Below, one piece after another: positions 34,819 to 43,229 of a DNA stretch of 64,000 nucleotides (positions are counted from its first letter, which is position 1; every line of letters starts with the position of its first letter). Where the stretch lies: contig NZ_REFY01000002.1 in NCBI RefSeq assembly GCF_003841485.1, forward strand, positions 1-64,000, read 5' to 3'. Under the pieces are notes generated by a model. That model was not told the DNA's origin. It saw only the letters and a list, made by a program, of their open reading frames with translations, and ran no database searches. A program made the translations under genes and the position numbers. This DNA comes from Natrarchaeobius halalkaliphilus. GTDB taxonomy: Archaea; Halobacteriota; Halobacteria; Halobacteriales; Natrialbaceae.

Positions 34819-35859
34819 ATGAGCAGTCTCTCGAGGGACTGGCGCGACGAGATCGACGAGGTGGACGCCGCCATCATCGACGGCTACCAGAGCGATGTTC
34901 CGGTCGATCCCAGACCGTTCGAACGGATCGGAGCGAAGGTGGGGGTCGACGAACTCGACGCACTCGAGCGAGTGAGGCGTCTCTCCGGGCTCGGAATCGT
35001 CCGCCGGTTCGGTGCGGTTCTCAACCCCCCAGTTATCGGCTCCTCGACGCTCGCGGCCGTCCAGGCACCCGAAGAGCGATTCGACGAGATCGCGACGACC
35101 ATCAACGAGTACAGACAGGTTAACCACAACTACGCCCGCGATCACGACTGGAACATGTGGTTCGTCCTCACCACCGGCTCGCGCGACACGCGAGACGAGA
35201 TCATCGACGAAATCGAGCGCCGTACCGGCTGTTCCGTTCTGAATCTCCCGATGCTGACGGACTACTACATCGACCTCGAGTTCCCGGTCGTCAACACGGA
35301 CCGGTTCGCCCGCGAATCCGTAGCGGAGCGTACGGACTCCTCAGCGACCCGAATCAGCGAGGAAGCGACCGGTGACCTTTCGTCGTTCGACGCTGACCTC
35401 CTGCTCGCGATCCAGGACGGGTTTCCCCTCTCCGCGACGCCATATCGAGAGATCGCGGACGACCTCGAAGCGGACCTCGAGGCGGTACTTACGGGAATCT
35501 CCCGGCTGAAAGCGAGCGGCTGTATCAAGCGAATCGGGTGCATCGTAAACCACGTCGTCACCGGCTTCGACTCGAACTGCATGGTCGTCTGGGACGTCCC
35601 AGACGACGAACTCCACGAGCGCGGCGAACGCGTCGGCGCGCTTCCCTACGTCACCCTCTGTTATCATCGTCCCCGTCGTCCCGACCAGAAGTGGTCGTAC
35701 AACCTGTTTACGATGATTCACGGCCGCGATCCCGGAGCCGTCGAGGAGAAGATCGACGAATTGGCCACGAAACATCTTCCAGTCGAACACGAGCGCCTCT
35801 ACTCGACGGAGACGTTGAAGCAGACGGGGGCTCGCTACGACGAAATTCTGCCCTCGTGA
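34819..35859 (+). CDS. ahbAB: Siroheme decarboxylase, fused AhbA-AhbB type
   Basis: 346 aa with two tandem AsnC-like halves. The first has RLSGLGIVRRFGAVLNPP and VNHNYARDHDWNMWFVLTT; the second has LKASGCIKRIGCIVNHVV and VTLCYHRPRRPDQKWSYNLF. AhbA and AhbB form a heterodimer that decarboxylates siroheme to didecarboxysiroheme in the alternative heme pathway; here they are one chain. ATG at 34819 is chosen; the frame is open far upstream but only as an antisense shadow of the neighbouring gene. Confidence 0.88.
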   Translation: MSSLSRDWRDEIDEVDAAIIDGYQSDVPVDPRPFERIGAKVGVDELDALERVRRLSGLGIVRRFGAVLNPPVIGSSTLAAVQAPEERFDEIATTINEYRQVNHNYARDHDWNMWFVLTTGSRDTRDEIIDEIERRTGCSVLNLPMLTDYYIDLEFPVVNTDRFARESVAERTDSSATRISEEATGDLSSFDADLLLAIQDGFPLSATPYREIADDLEADLEAVLTGISRLKASGCIKRIGCIVNHVVTGFDSNCMVVWDVPDDELHERGERVGALPYVTLCYHRPRRPDQKWSYNLFTMIHGRDPGAVEEKIDELATKHLPVEHERLYSTETLKQTGARYDEILPS

Positions 35860-35922
35860 GCACGACGAGGCGATCGCTTCGTGGAAGGGACGGTTTCGCC
35901 TCGAGAGCTGACTCGGTTGGAA

Positions 35923-36615
35923 TCAGTTCCCGTGAACGGAAACCGACTCGAGGAGGACGTCCTCCGTCGGGCGGTCGTTTTCGTCGGTGTCGACGTCACC
36001 GATCTCGCGGACGACGTCCATCCCGTCGAAAACTTTTCCGAAGACCGTGTGATCGTCATCGAGGTGTGACTGAGCGTCGAGCGTGATGAAAAACTGCGAC
36101 CCGTTCGTATCCGGTCCGGAGTTCGCCATGCTCAAGACGCCAGCGTCGCCGTGACGAAGCTCCTCGTGGAACTCGTCGTCGAACTGGTAGCCGGGGCCGC
36201 CGCGTCCCGTTCCGGTCGGATCGCCGGTCTGGATCATGAACCTCTCGATAACTCGGTGGAAGAGAACGTCGTCGTACAGCGGTTCCTCCTCGATTTCGTC
36301 GCCGGTCTCCGGATCGGTCCACTCGCGCTCGCCGGTCGCAAGGCCGACGAAGTTATCGACGGTCCGTGGCGCGCGCTCGTCGTACAGTTCGACGGCGACG
36401 TCTCCCTCGCTCGTGTGCAATGTCGCGGCCAATCCGTCAGTATCCGCGCTGTCGCCCACGTCGGTGTCGGCGTCCGACCCGTCGTCGGCGTGCGCTCCGC
36501 CGGTCTCCCCGTCCGCTGTTCCATCGTCAGTCCCGTCGCTGCCCGAGCCCGAGCACCCGGCGACGACGCCGCCAAAACACGTGGCCCCCGCAGCCACTAA
36601 CGTTCGTCGGTGAAT
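35923..36615 (-). CDS. Exported peptidyl-prolyl cis-trans isomerase (cyclophilin lipoprotein)
   Basis: About 230 aa: Tat lipoprotein signal, acidic linker rich in D/G/T, then a bacterial-type cyclophilin domain ([39 protein letters not shown]). The signal reads HRRTLVAAG ... VVAGCSG with a clean lipobox, but the codon where ATG is expected is ATT (36615-36613). The next possible start, GTG at 36597, would remove both arginines. There is no ATG, GTG or TTG between ATT and the in-frame TAG upstream. A TATA-like box is 26 nt from the ATT. Paralogue of the next gene. Confidence 0.82.
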   Translation of the reverse strand: MHRRTLVAAGATCFGGVVAGCSGSGSDGTDDGTADGETGGAHADDGSDADTDVGDSADTDGLAATLHTSEGDVAVELYDERAPRTVDNFVGLATGEREWTDPETGDEIEEEPLYDDVLFHRVIERFMIQTGDPTGTGRGGPGYQFDDEFHEELRHGDAGVLSMANSGPDTNGSQFFITLDAQSHLDDDHTVFGKVFDGMDVVREIGDVDTDENDRPTEDVLLESVSVHGN

Positions 36616-36638
36616 ACTCGAGTGTGATCCGGCGAGAC

Positions 36639-36650
36639 AATAATGATACT
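36639..36650 (-). promoter_or_regulatory. TATA-like box in front of the ATT-started cyclophilin gene
   Basis: Minus-strand AGTATCATTATT, with the ATTATT part centred about 26-27 nt before the ATT codon, the leaderless spacing. Confidence 0.45.
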
Positions 36651-36697
36651 AATCGACAGCGGCGGACTATCGGTTCCGAACCGATCGGAGATCGTGT

Positions 36698-37216
36698 CTA
36701 CTCGTAGTCGATCGAAACCGACTCGAGGAGGACATCCTCCGTCGGGCGGTCGTTTTCGTCGGTGTCGACGTCACCGATCTCGCGGACGACGTCCATCCCG
36801 TCGACGACTTTTCCGAAGACAGCGTGACGGTCGTCGAGGTGTGGCTGAGCGTCGAGCGTGATGAAAAACTGCGACCCGTTCGTATCCGGTCCGGAGTTCG
36901 CCATGCTCAAGACGCCGGCGTCGTCGTGACGAAGCTCCTCGTGGAACTCGTCGTCGAACTGGTAGCCGGGACCCCCACGACCGGTTCCGGTCGGATCGCC
37001 ACCCTGAATCATGAAGCCGTCGATGATTCGATGAAAGAGGATATCGTCGTACAGTGGTTCGCCTTCGATTTCGTCACCGGTCTCTGGATCGGTCCAGCTC
37101 TGTCCGCCGGTGGCGAGACCGACGAAGTTATCGACGGTTCGAGGTGCGCGTTCGTCGTACAGTTCGACGTCGATGTCGCCCTCACTCGTGTGCAGGGTTG
37201 CAGTAACGTTTCCCAT
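36698..37216 (-). CDS. Cytosolic peptidyl-prolyl cis-trans isomerase (cyclophilin)
   Basis: 172 aa from [14 protein letters not shown]. Same cyclophilin core as the preceding paralogue ([33 protein letters not shown]) but no signal peptide. FHRII, Q in GSQFF and the FMIQ Arg-substitute region keep the usual active-site layout. Several blocks are nearly identical at DNA level to 35940-36320, so the pair is a tandem duplication with one copy gaining export. Confidence 0.92.
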   Translation of the reverse strand: MGNVTATLHTSEGDIDVELYDERAPRTVDNFVGLATGGQSWTDPETGDEIEGEPLYDDILFHRIIDGFMIQGGDPTGTGRGGPGYQFDDEFHEELRHDDAGVLSMANSGPDTNGSQFFITLDAQPHLDDRHAVFGKVVDGMDVVREIGDVDTDENDRPTEDVLLESVSIDYE

Positions 37217-37295
37217 ACGCCGACGACGAGGCGGCGACCCAAAACGGTAGTGGTCTCGAGTCAGGTACATATCCCAGGCCGATGAAGGGAAAGCC

Positions 37296-38279
37296 ATGAG
37301 TACCGGGACGCATTCGGTCGAGAAACTGACGCTCGCACGATTGCCGTCGGGCGTCGAACTCACGACGACGGCCCATACGTATCGTGGTTCCGCCGATGGC
37401 GATGGGCCGACGGTTTACGTCCAGGCAGCCCAGCACGGTCGCGAAGTGAACGGAACCGAACTCCTCCGGCGGTTCCACGGTCGAATCCCCCTCGAGTCGC
37501 TCTCCGGAACGGTGATCGCCGTTCCCGTTGCAAACCCACTCACGTTCGATCGCATTTCCTACACGACACCCGAAGCGTTCGACAGCGTCAACCCTAACAT
37601 GAACCGCGTCTGGCCGGGCGACGCCGGAGGAACGCTTCACGAGCGCATGGCCGCCCGCCTCTGGGAGTTCGTCGACTCAGCCGACGCCGTCGTCGATCTC
37701 CACACGGGCAGCCCGGACATGCTCTCTCACGTCGTCTATCTCGAGGGAGACGATCGATCCCGTTCGCTCGCGAATGCGTTCGGGAACGGTCTGGTGTTGT
37801 CGGAACCCGCCGACGACGATGCCACGGACGAATGGCACCGACGCGACTTCGCGGGGAAGCTTCGGGTCGCTGCGTCGAACGAGGGGATTCCATCGATCAC
37901 GCCCGAACTCGCTCACAACAAGCAGATCGTCGAACCAGCCGTCGAGGACGGCGTCGATGGCCTTCTCGATGTCCTCCGACACCTCGAGATGATCCCCGGT
38001 GAAGTGGCGGTCACCGGACGCACACTCGCCCGGAACTACCTCGGGCAGGTCACCACAGAGGAGTCCGGCCTGTTTCGACCGGTTCCGTCCCTCGGGGTCG
38101 GTGAGTCGGTGAGCCAGGGGACGACCATCGGAACCGTCTACGATCCCACGACGTACGAACCGCTACACGAGGCAACCGTCGAACGAGGCGGGTTGTTGTA
38201 CGCCCACAACCAGGAGGCGACGGTGACCGCTGGCGATCAACTCGCGAGCCTCGCAACGATCCGTGAAGAACCACCGTAA
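37296..38279 (+). CDS. Succinylglutamate desuccinylase/aspartoacylase family protein
   Basis: 327 aa. Zinc carboxypeptidase-like: [18 protein letters not shown] (H..E), the [10 protein letters not shown] block, [15 protein letters not shown] (third zinc His) and catalytic Glu in SITPELAH. The C-terminal beta domain is complete. Members remove acyl groups from amino acids; the actual substrate is unknown. Divergent from the cyclophilin gene. Confidence 0.87.
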   Translation: MSTGTHSVEKLTLARLPSGVELTTTAHTYRGSADGDGPTVYVQAAQHGREVNGTELLRRFHGRIPLESLSGTVIAVPVANPLTFDRISYTTPEAFDSVNPNMNRVWPGDAGGTLHERMAARLWEFVDSADAVVDLHTGSPDMLSHVVYLEGDDRSRSLANAFGNGLVLSEPADDDATDEWHRRDFAGKLRVAASNEGIPSITPELAHNKQIVEPAVEDGVDGLLDVLRHLEMIPGEVAVTGRTLARNYLGQVTTEESGLFRPVPSLGVGESVSQGTTIGTVYDPTTYEPLHEATVERGGLLYAHNQEATVTAGDQLASLATIREEPP

Positions 38280-38322
38280 CGGTCCACCGACGGTAGTTGC
38301 CGTACGACGGTGTTCGTTGATT

Positions 38323-38712
38323 CTATTCGCGAGACGGACGCTCGGGAACGATTCGATACCAGAGCAGTTCGTCGTCACCGATGAGCACGATCAGAATGTC
38401 ACCCTCTGCAATCGTATCGAATTCGTCGACTGAAGCGACGTGCTGGTCGACGGTCGTGCCGTCTTCCTCGAGGAGCAAAACGACGTGTTCGCCGTCGACG
38501 ATTCGGTCGACGACGGCAACGTACCGGTCTGCATCACAGAGGAGGTCTCCCTGTTGGTCTGGCGGTGCACGAGCGCTGTCGGTACGATCACGATCCGTTT
38601 CCTCGGCTCGAGCCTCCGTGGATGCGACGGCCGAGAGCATTGCTGTGCCGGCTCCAGCGAGAGCACACAGAGTCGATCGTCGCCGCAGCCGCGTTGGATC
38701 TGACATGAACAT
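38323..38712 (-). CDS. Tat-exported DUF3006-like protein
   Basis: About 129 aa. Tat signal with RLRRRSTLCALAGAGTAM and an AxA site at EARA. The mature part (YVAVVDRIVDGEHVVLLLEEDG ... EGDILIVL) has the small beta pattern of DUF3006. The start may be ATG 38712 or 38706. No partner gene is obvious; DUF3006 genes elsewhere sit next to beta-lactamase-fold proteins, which is not the case here. Confidence 0.65.
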   Translation of the reverse strand: MFMSDPTRLRRRSTLCALAGAGTAMLSAVASTEARAEETDRDRTDSARAPPDQQGDLLCDADRYVAVVDRIVDGEHVVLLLEEDGTTVDQHVASVDEFDTIAEGDILIVLIGDDELLWYRIVPERPSRE

Positions 38713-39180
38713 GTTGGCCCCGCTATCGGTTATAAACTTTCGTCCAGTAGATCGATCTCGAGAATTACCCATTATAGAGTAGAGTTTGTAATTATAATAT
38801 TTGGAAAAATATAATTTTGGTAAACTACTAGCCTGACAATATATTGGATAGCACGAATGTACGGTCGACCAACCGGGTCAGGAGCGGTGAACGGGGAGCT
38901 TATCGCACACCAGAACCGTGAAATACGAGTAAAACACTGCGTATCTGTCTCCCGAATATCGGCAAATCTGCTCGCCCACTAGGATCGCTTAGAGCCCCCC
39001 TCTAATCTGATACGGCTTGCAAAAAATCAGCCACGACAGACCAATCAGATATAAGTAAAAACTTTCCATCTATATCTGTTATCTTATTATAATTCATATC
39101 TCCCCCCACATGCCAATATGCAAGTGTATCTTGGTGAGAAAGATACCAAAGGTTTATCACTCAGCTGGGAAGTTGTTTGA
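38713..39180. other. AT-rich intergenic spacer
   Basis: 468 nt, clearly lower in GC than the genes around it, without a credible ORF. It holds a TATA-like TTTATC at 39153-39158, 26 nt before the SMC-like gene, and a short stretch at about 39009 (TGATACGGCTTGC) that resembles the first 13 nt of the 86-bp repeat and then diverges. Confidence 0.6.
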
Positions 39181-41169
39181 ATGATGGCTACGCAGCAACC
39201 TATTGCTCGAGAGGCTCAGTTACGAGCTCAGAATATTGGGGGTATCGAAGAGACGACAGTCGAACTGGAGTCGGGAATCACGGTTCTCGCGGGTCGAAAC
39301 GCAACGAACCGTACGTCGCTTCTCCAGGCGTTCATGGCGGCTCTCGGCGGCGAATCAGCGTCGTTAAAGGCGGATGCAGACGAGGGATTTGCCGAACTCG
39401 AGATCGGTGACGAAACCTATCGACGGACCCTCCAGCGAAGCGGTGGATCCGTGATCATGGGTGGCGAACCCTATCTCGATGATCCGAAACTCGCGGATCT
39501 TTTCGCGTTTTTGCTCGAGTCGAACCCGGCCCGGCGTGCAGTCACCACGGGCGCTGATCTCCGCGAAATAATGCTTCGTCCCGTCGACACCGACGAGATC
39601 GAATCCGAGATCAACCGACTTACTGCGGAAAAAGAGCAGCTTTCCGACGAGCTTAACCGCCTCGATTCGCTCAAAAACGAGCTCCCGAAGCTCGAACAAG
39701 AGCGAACCGACATCCAGAGTCAGATCGAGGAGAAAGAATCCGAACTCGAAGAGGTCAAAACCGAAATCGAAGAGACCGAAGCCGAGACGGAAACCCGTCG
39801 CGATGGACAAGACGAACTCGAAGAGAAACTGAGCGAGCTACGAGAACAGCGCTCCGTACTCGAGGACGTCCGATTCGACCTCGAAACCGAACGCGAGAGT
39901 CTGGCAGCGCTTCGTCAGGAGCGCGACGAACTAGAAGAGGAGGCGGAGGAACTTCCGGAGTCCGACTCGCTCAACCGCGACGAGATCGACCAGGAGATCG
40001 ATCGACTCCAGCAGCGGTCCCAGTCGATCGACAGCGTCGTAAATCAGCTTCAGAGTATCGTCCAGTTCAACGAAGAGATGCTCGACGGTGCACATCCCGA
40101 AATCCGTCGACTACTCGCCGGTGAAGACGCGTCAGCGGCCGACGGAACCGTTACCGATCAGCTTCTCGAGGGCGAAGAAACGGTCCAGTGTTGGACCTGT
40201 GGAAGTGACGTCCAGCGGACGGAGATCGAAGACACGATCGACCGACTTCGCTCCCTACAGGAGACGAAACTTGGCGAGCGTGACGATCTCGAAGACCAGA
40301 TCACGTCGCTTCGGAGCGAGCGCCGCGAGATCGATCAGACGCGCAAGCGACGCGAGCGTATCGAAACTCGACTCACGGATGTTCAAAACGAAATCGACCG
40401 ACGCGAAGGTCGTCTCGAGGACCTGACAACCCGGCAGGCGGAACTCGAAGACGAGATCGACGCCCTCGAAGACGAAGCTGCCGAGTTGGAATCCGAAGTC
40501 GACGACGAAGCCGAAGAGGACGACGAGGACGGCGGCCTGCTCGAACTCAACCGTCGTGCGAACGACCTGGAGTTCTCGCTTGGCCGACTCGAACGAGAAC
40601 TCGAGACGACCACCGAAGAGATCGAAGAGGTCGAGTCCGCTCTCGGCGAAGAGGACGAGCTGAAAGACCGGCGTGAAAACATTCGAGAGGACCTCGAGGA
40701 GCTTCGAACGCGCATCGATCGCATCGAGCGACAGGCAGTAGAGTCGTTCAACGAACACATGGATGCTGTCCTCGAGGTGTTAGAGTACGAGAATATCGAT
40801 CGAATCTGGATCGAACGCGTCGGTGAAACCGTCCGGGATGGTCGGCGGAAAGTCGAGCAAACGGTGTTCGATCTTCACATCGTTCGTAGCACGTCAAGCG
40901 GACAGACATACGAAGATACGATCGATCACCTGAGCGAGAGTGAACGAGAGGTCACGGGGCTGATCTTCGCACTCGCCGGCTATCTGGTACACGAGGTGTA
41001 CGATATCGTTCCGTTCATGGTACTCGACTCGCTCGAGGCTCTCGACTCGAACCGGATCGCAGACCTCGTCGAGTACTTCGAGGAGTACACGGACTTCCTC
41101 GTCGTTGCCCTGCTACCGGAAGACGCCGAAGCGATCGACGAAACGCACGACCGGATCAGCGAGATATAA
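39181..41169 (+). CDS. Archaea-specific SMC-related coiled-coil protein
   Basis: 662 aa. A globular N-terminus (QLRAQNIGGIEETTVELESG), long coiled coils from about 140 to 310 and 350 to 540, a central CxxC hinge (QCWTCGSDVQ, about 337) like a Rad50 zinc hook, and a C-terminal ABC-like part (LSESEREVTGLIFALAGY, FMVLDSLEALD). The Walker A is GRNATNRTS, lacking the usual G-K-S/T, and the Walker B lacks the D-E pair. Related SMC-like proteins in other haloarchaea are linked to cell shape or chromosome functions. Leaderless start. Confidence 0.85.
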   Translation: MMATQQPIAREAQLRAQNIGGIEETTVELESGITVLAGRNATNRTSLLQAFMAALGGESASLKADADEGFAELEIGDETYRRTLQRSGGSVIMGGEPYLDDPKLADLFAFLLESNPARRAVTTGADLREIMLRPVDTDEIESEINRLTAEKEQLSDELNRLDSLKNELPKLEQERTDIQSQIEEKESELEEVKTEIEETEAETETRRDGQDELEEKLSELREQRSVLEDVRFDLETERESLAALRQERDELEEEAEELPESDSLNRDEIDQEIDRLQQRSQSIDSVVNQLQSIVQFNEEMLDGAHPEIRRLLAGEDASAADGTVTDQLLEGEETVQCWTCGSDVQRTEIEDTIDRLRSLQETKLGERDDLEDQITSLRSERREIDQTRKRRERIETRLTDVQNEIDRREGRLEDLTTRQAELEDEIDALEDEAAELESEVDDEAEEDDEDGGLLELNRRANDLEFSLGRLERELETTTEEIEEVESALGEEDELKDRRENIREDLEELRTRIDRIERQAVESFNEHMDAVLEVLEYENIDRIWIERVGETVRDGRRKVEQTVFDLHIVRSTSSGQTYEDTIDHLSESEREVTGLIFALAGYLVHEVYDIVPFMVLDSLEALDSNRIADLVEYFEEYTDFLVVALLPEDAEAIDETHDRISEI

Positions 41170-41457
41170 GGCATCCGAAGCGAAACCGTTCGACTGACGC
41201 TTCAAATCACTGAATATCTACGCTTTTCGAGTTTATCACGCTTTTCAGCGGCTGGTATGAGCGACAGTCTACCGATTCCTGTGAAATCGTCGGAGAAGGC
41301 TGTGTACACCGACTAATTGGAACCGTTTCCCTCTCTGAAACTTATACGAACTCTCTGTCATAACCGGAAAATCGAGTGATTTCATACTAGTTGGTCTCGA
41401 GCGATCAACCGGTTCGGTTTGAGTGAACGCCCGCGGCCGAACGCAACGTCGCTATCG

Positions 41458-42621
41458 CTACTGATACGCCGAGATCCCGGTTAGTTCCTCACCGAGGATT
41501 AGCGTATGGATGTCGTGGGTACCCTCGTACGTATACACCGTTTCGATGTTCGCCATGTGTCGCATCGGGGAATAGTCCGTCGTGATTCCGTTTCCGCCGA
41601 GCATCTCGCGGGACCGCCTCGACGTCTCTCGTGCCGTTCGAACGTTGTTCCGTTTGGCCATCGAGACGTGCTGTGATCGCAGCTCGTCACGCTCTTTGAG
41701 ATCAGCGAGACGATAGGCGAGAAGCTGTCCGAGCGTAATCTGTGTCGCCATCTCGGCTAGCTTTTCCTGTTGCAACTGAAACCGAGCGATCGGTCCACCG
41801 AACTGATCGCGCTCTAGCGCGTACGTTCGTGCCTGCTCGAAACAGTCACGGGCCGCGCCGACGGCACCCCAGGCGATGCCGTACCGGGCCTGCGTGAGAC
41901 AGGAGAGTGGCCCCGCCATTCCGGAGACGTCTGGAAACACGTTTTCTTCGGGAACGGTCACGTCGTTCAGTCCGATCTCGCCCGTAATCGACGCTCGGAG
42001 CGAGAGCTTGCCGGTGATTTCGTTCGTCGTAACACCATCGCGGTCGGTTTCGATCAGAAAGCCACGAACTGGATCGCCCTCGCTCGAGCGATCGCGCGCC
42101 CAGACGACCGCGACATCAGCGATCGGGGCGTTCGTGATCCACGTCTTCGATCCGTCGAGAAGATATCCGGAGCCGTCACGCTCTGCAGTGGTCCGCATTC
42201 CCGCCGGGTTCGAGCCGTGTTCGGGTTCGGTAAGTCCGAAACAGCCGACGGAATCGCCGTTTCCGAGTCTCGGAAGCCACTTCTCTTTTTGAGCTTCGGT
42301 TCCATAGGCGGAGATCGGATACATGACGAGCGCACCCTGGACCGACGCCATCGAACGCACTGCCGAATCGCCCGCCTCGAGTTCCTGCATCAGGAGACCG
42401 TACGCTGTTTCAGAGACGTTCGGTGAGCCGTACCCCTCGAGGTTGGGGGCATAAAAACCGAGCTCCCCCATCTCGGAGATCAACTCGGTAGGAAACGTCC
42501 CCTCTTCGAAGTGATCCCCGATCGTTGGTTTGACCCGGTCCTCGACGAACTCGCGGGCCGTATCACGGACGAGTCGTTCCTCCTCGCCTACGTCCGCTTC
42601 GAGTCGAACGAAATCGAGCAT
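41458..42621 (-). CDS. Acyl-CoA dehydrogenase (glutaryl-CoA dehydrogenase-like)
   Basis: 387 aa from MLDFVRLEADVG. FAD/substrate motifs are CFGLTEPEHGSNPAGM and TWITNAPIADVAVVWARD. The C-terminal YTYEGTHDIHTLILGEELTG has the catalytic Glu in the YEGT position. Closest in pattern to glutaryl-CoA dehydrogenases, which also decarboxylate, but the assignment is not certain. The ATG at 42621 is preferred to an upstream start at 42675 because MLDFVRLEA is the family-like N-terminus. The 288 nt on its 3' side to the SMC-like gene are empty. Confidence 0.88.
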   Translation of the reverse strand: MLDFVRLEADVGEEERLVRDTAREFVEDRVKPTIGDHFEEGTFPTELISEMGELGFYAPNLEGYGSPNVSETAYGLLMQELEAGDSAVRSMASVQGALVMYPISAYGTEAQKEKWLPRLGNGDSVGCFGLTEPEHGSNPAGMRTTAERDGSGYLLDGSKTWITNAPIADVAVVWARDRSSEGDPVRGFLIETDRDGVTTNEITGKLSLRASITGEIGLNDVTVPEENVFPDVSGMAGPLSCLTQARYGIAWGAVGAARDCFEQARTYALERDQFGGPIARFQLQQEKLAEMATQITLGQLLAYRLADLKERDELRSQHVSMAKRNNVRTARETSRRSREMLGGNGITTDYSPMRHMANIETVYTYEGTHDIHTLILGEELTGISAYQ

Positions 42622-43195
42622 ACGCCACCCTACGGAAGTAATCGTATAGAGTTTGTTGGGTCGTTGTCCCCTCACCAGCGACCCACCGATTGCACCATCG
42701 AGTGACCCGACGTAATCGACAGTAACTCGTTCCGGTTGATTCGAGACCGGTAGTCACCCGTGTGGTAACCGGTTCGAGATCCGGCGTCATCGACCCGACT
42801 GGTCAGCGATCACGTGAGGATTCAGGGGATCATATAATGATTATGATCTTAATATAGATCTCCTCTAAATACTTCATGACAGATAGAATTGAAAAAAGAC
42901 CTACATAGCTTATAGTGCTAAAAGAGCAGTTGAATAGTATCTCTTGAATAAACACCACGTTTTCTAACAGTAATATGTATTATTTGATAAGGATAAGATA
43001 CATATTTTCTATCACATACTTCTGCCCAGTCGTTCTTCGGCACCGATACGACGGAAGCGGACGGAGATCCAGCATGGATTTACACCAATACGCCTGTAAT
43101 ACCTGCCAGAAGACGGTACGTACTGCTGAACAACACCCGCGACAGTCGGTCTTCAGAAATCATGCTCAGAACTGCAGTTACGGGATTTGCTCCCT
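42622..43195. other. Intergenic region, partly AT-rich
   Basis: About 574 nt. 42830-43020 is strikingly AT-rich. The only ORF with any character is a small cysteine/histidine-rich one from 43074, listed separately. Confidence 0.5.
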
Positions 43196-43229
43196 TCAAC
43201 ACGACGGATCGAGTAGTTGTACGGGATGA
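43074..43229 (+). CDS. Possible small zinc-finger ORF overlapping the LUD gene 3' end
   Basis: 51 codons from ATG: YACNTCQKTV, then HPRQSVFRNHAQNC and C further on, giving CxxC and H/C residues in a finger-like spacing. The 3' third is antisense to the end of the LUD gene. It may be a broken or spurious gene. Confidence 0.25.
   Translation: MDLHQYACNTCQKTVRTAEQHPRQSVFRNHAQNCSYGICSLQHDGSSSCTG

Noticed and set aside
39007-39025. Fifth copy of the 86-bp repeat
   Set aside because: Only about 13 nt (TGATACGGCTTGC) match; the rest of the arm and the second arm are absent.
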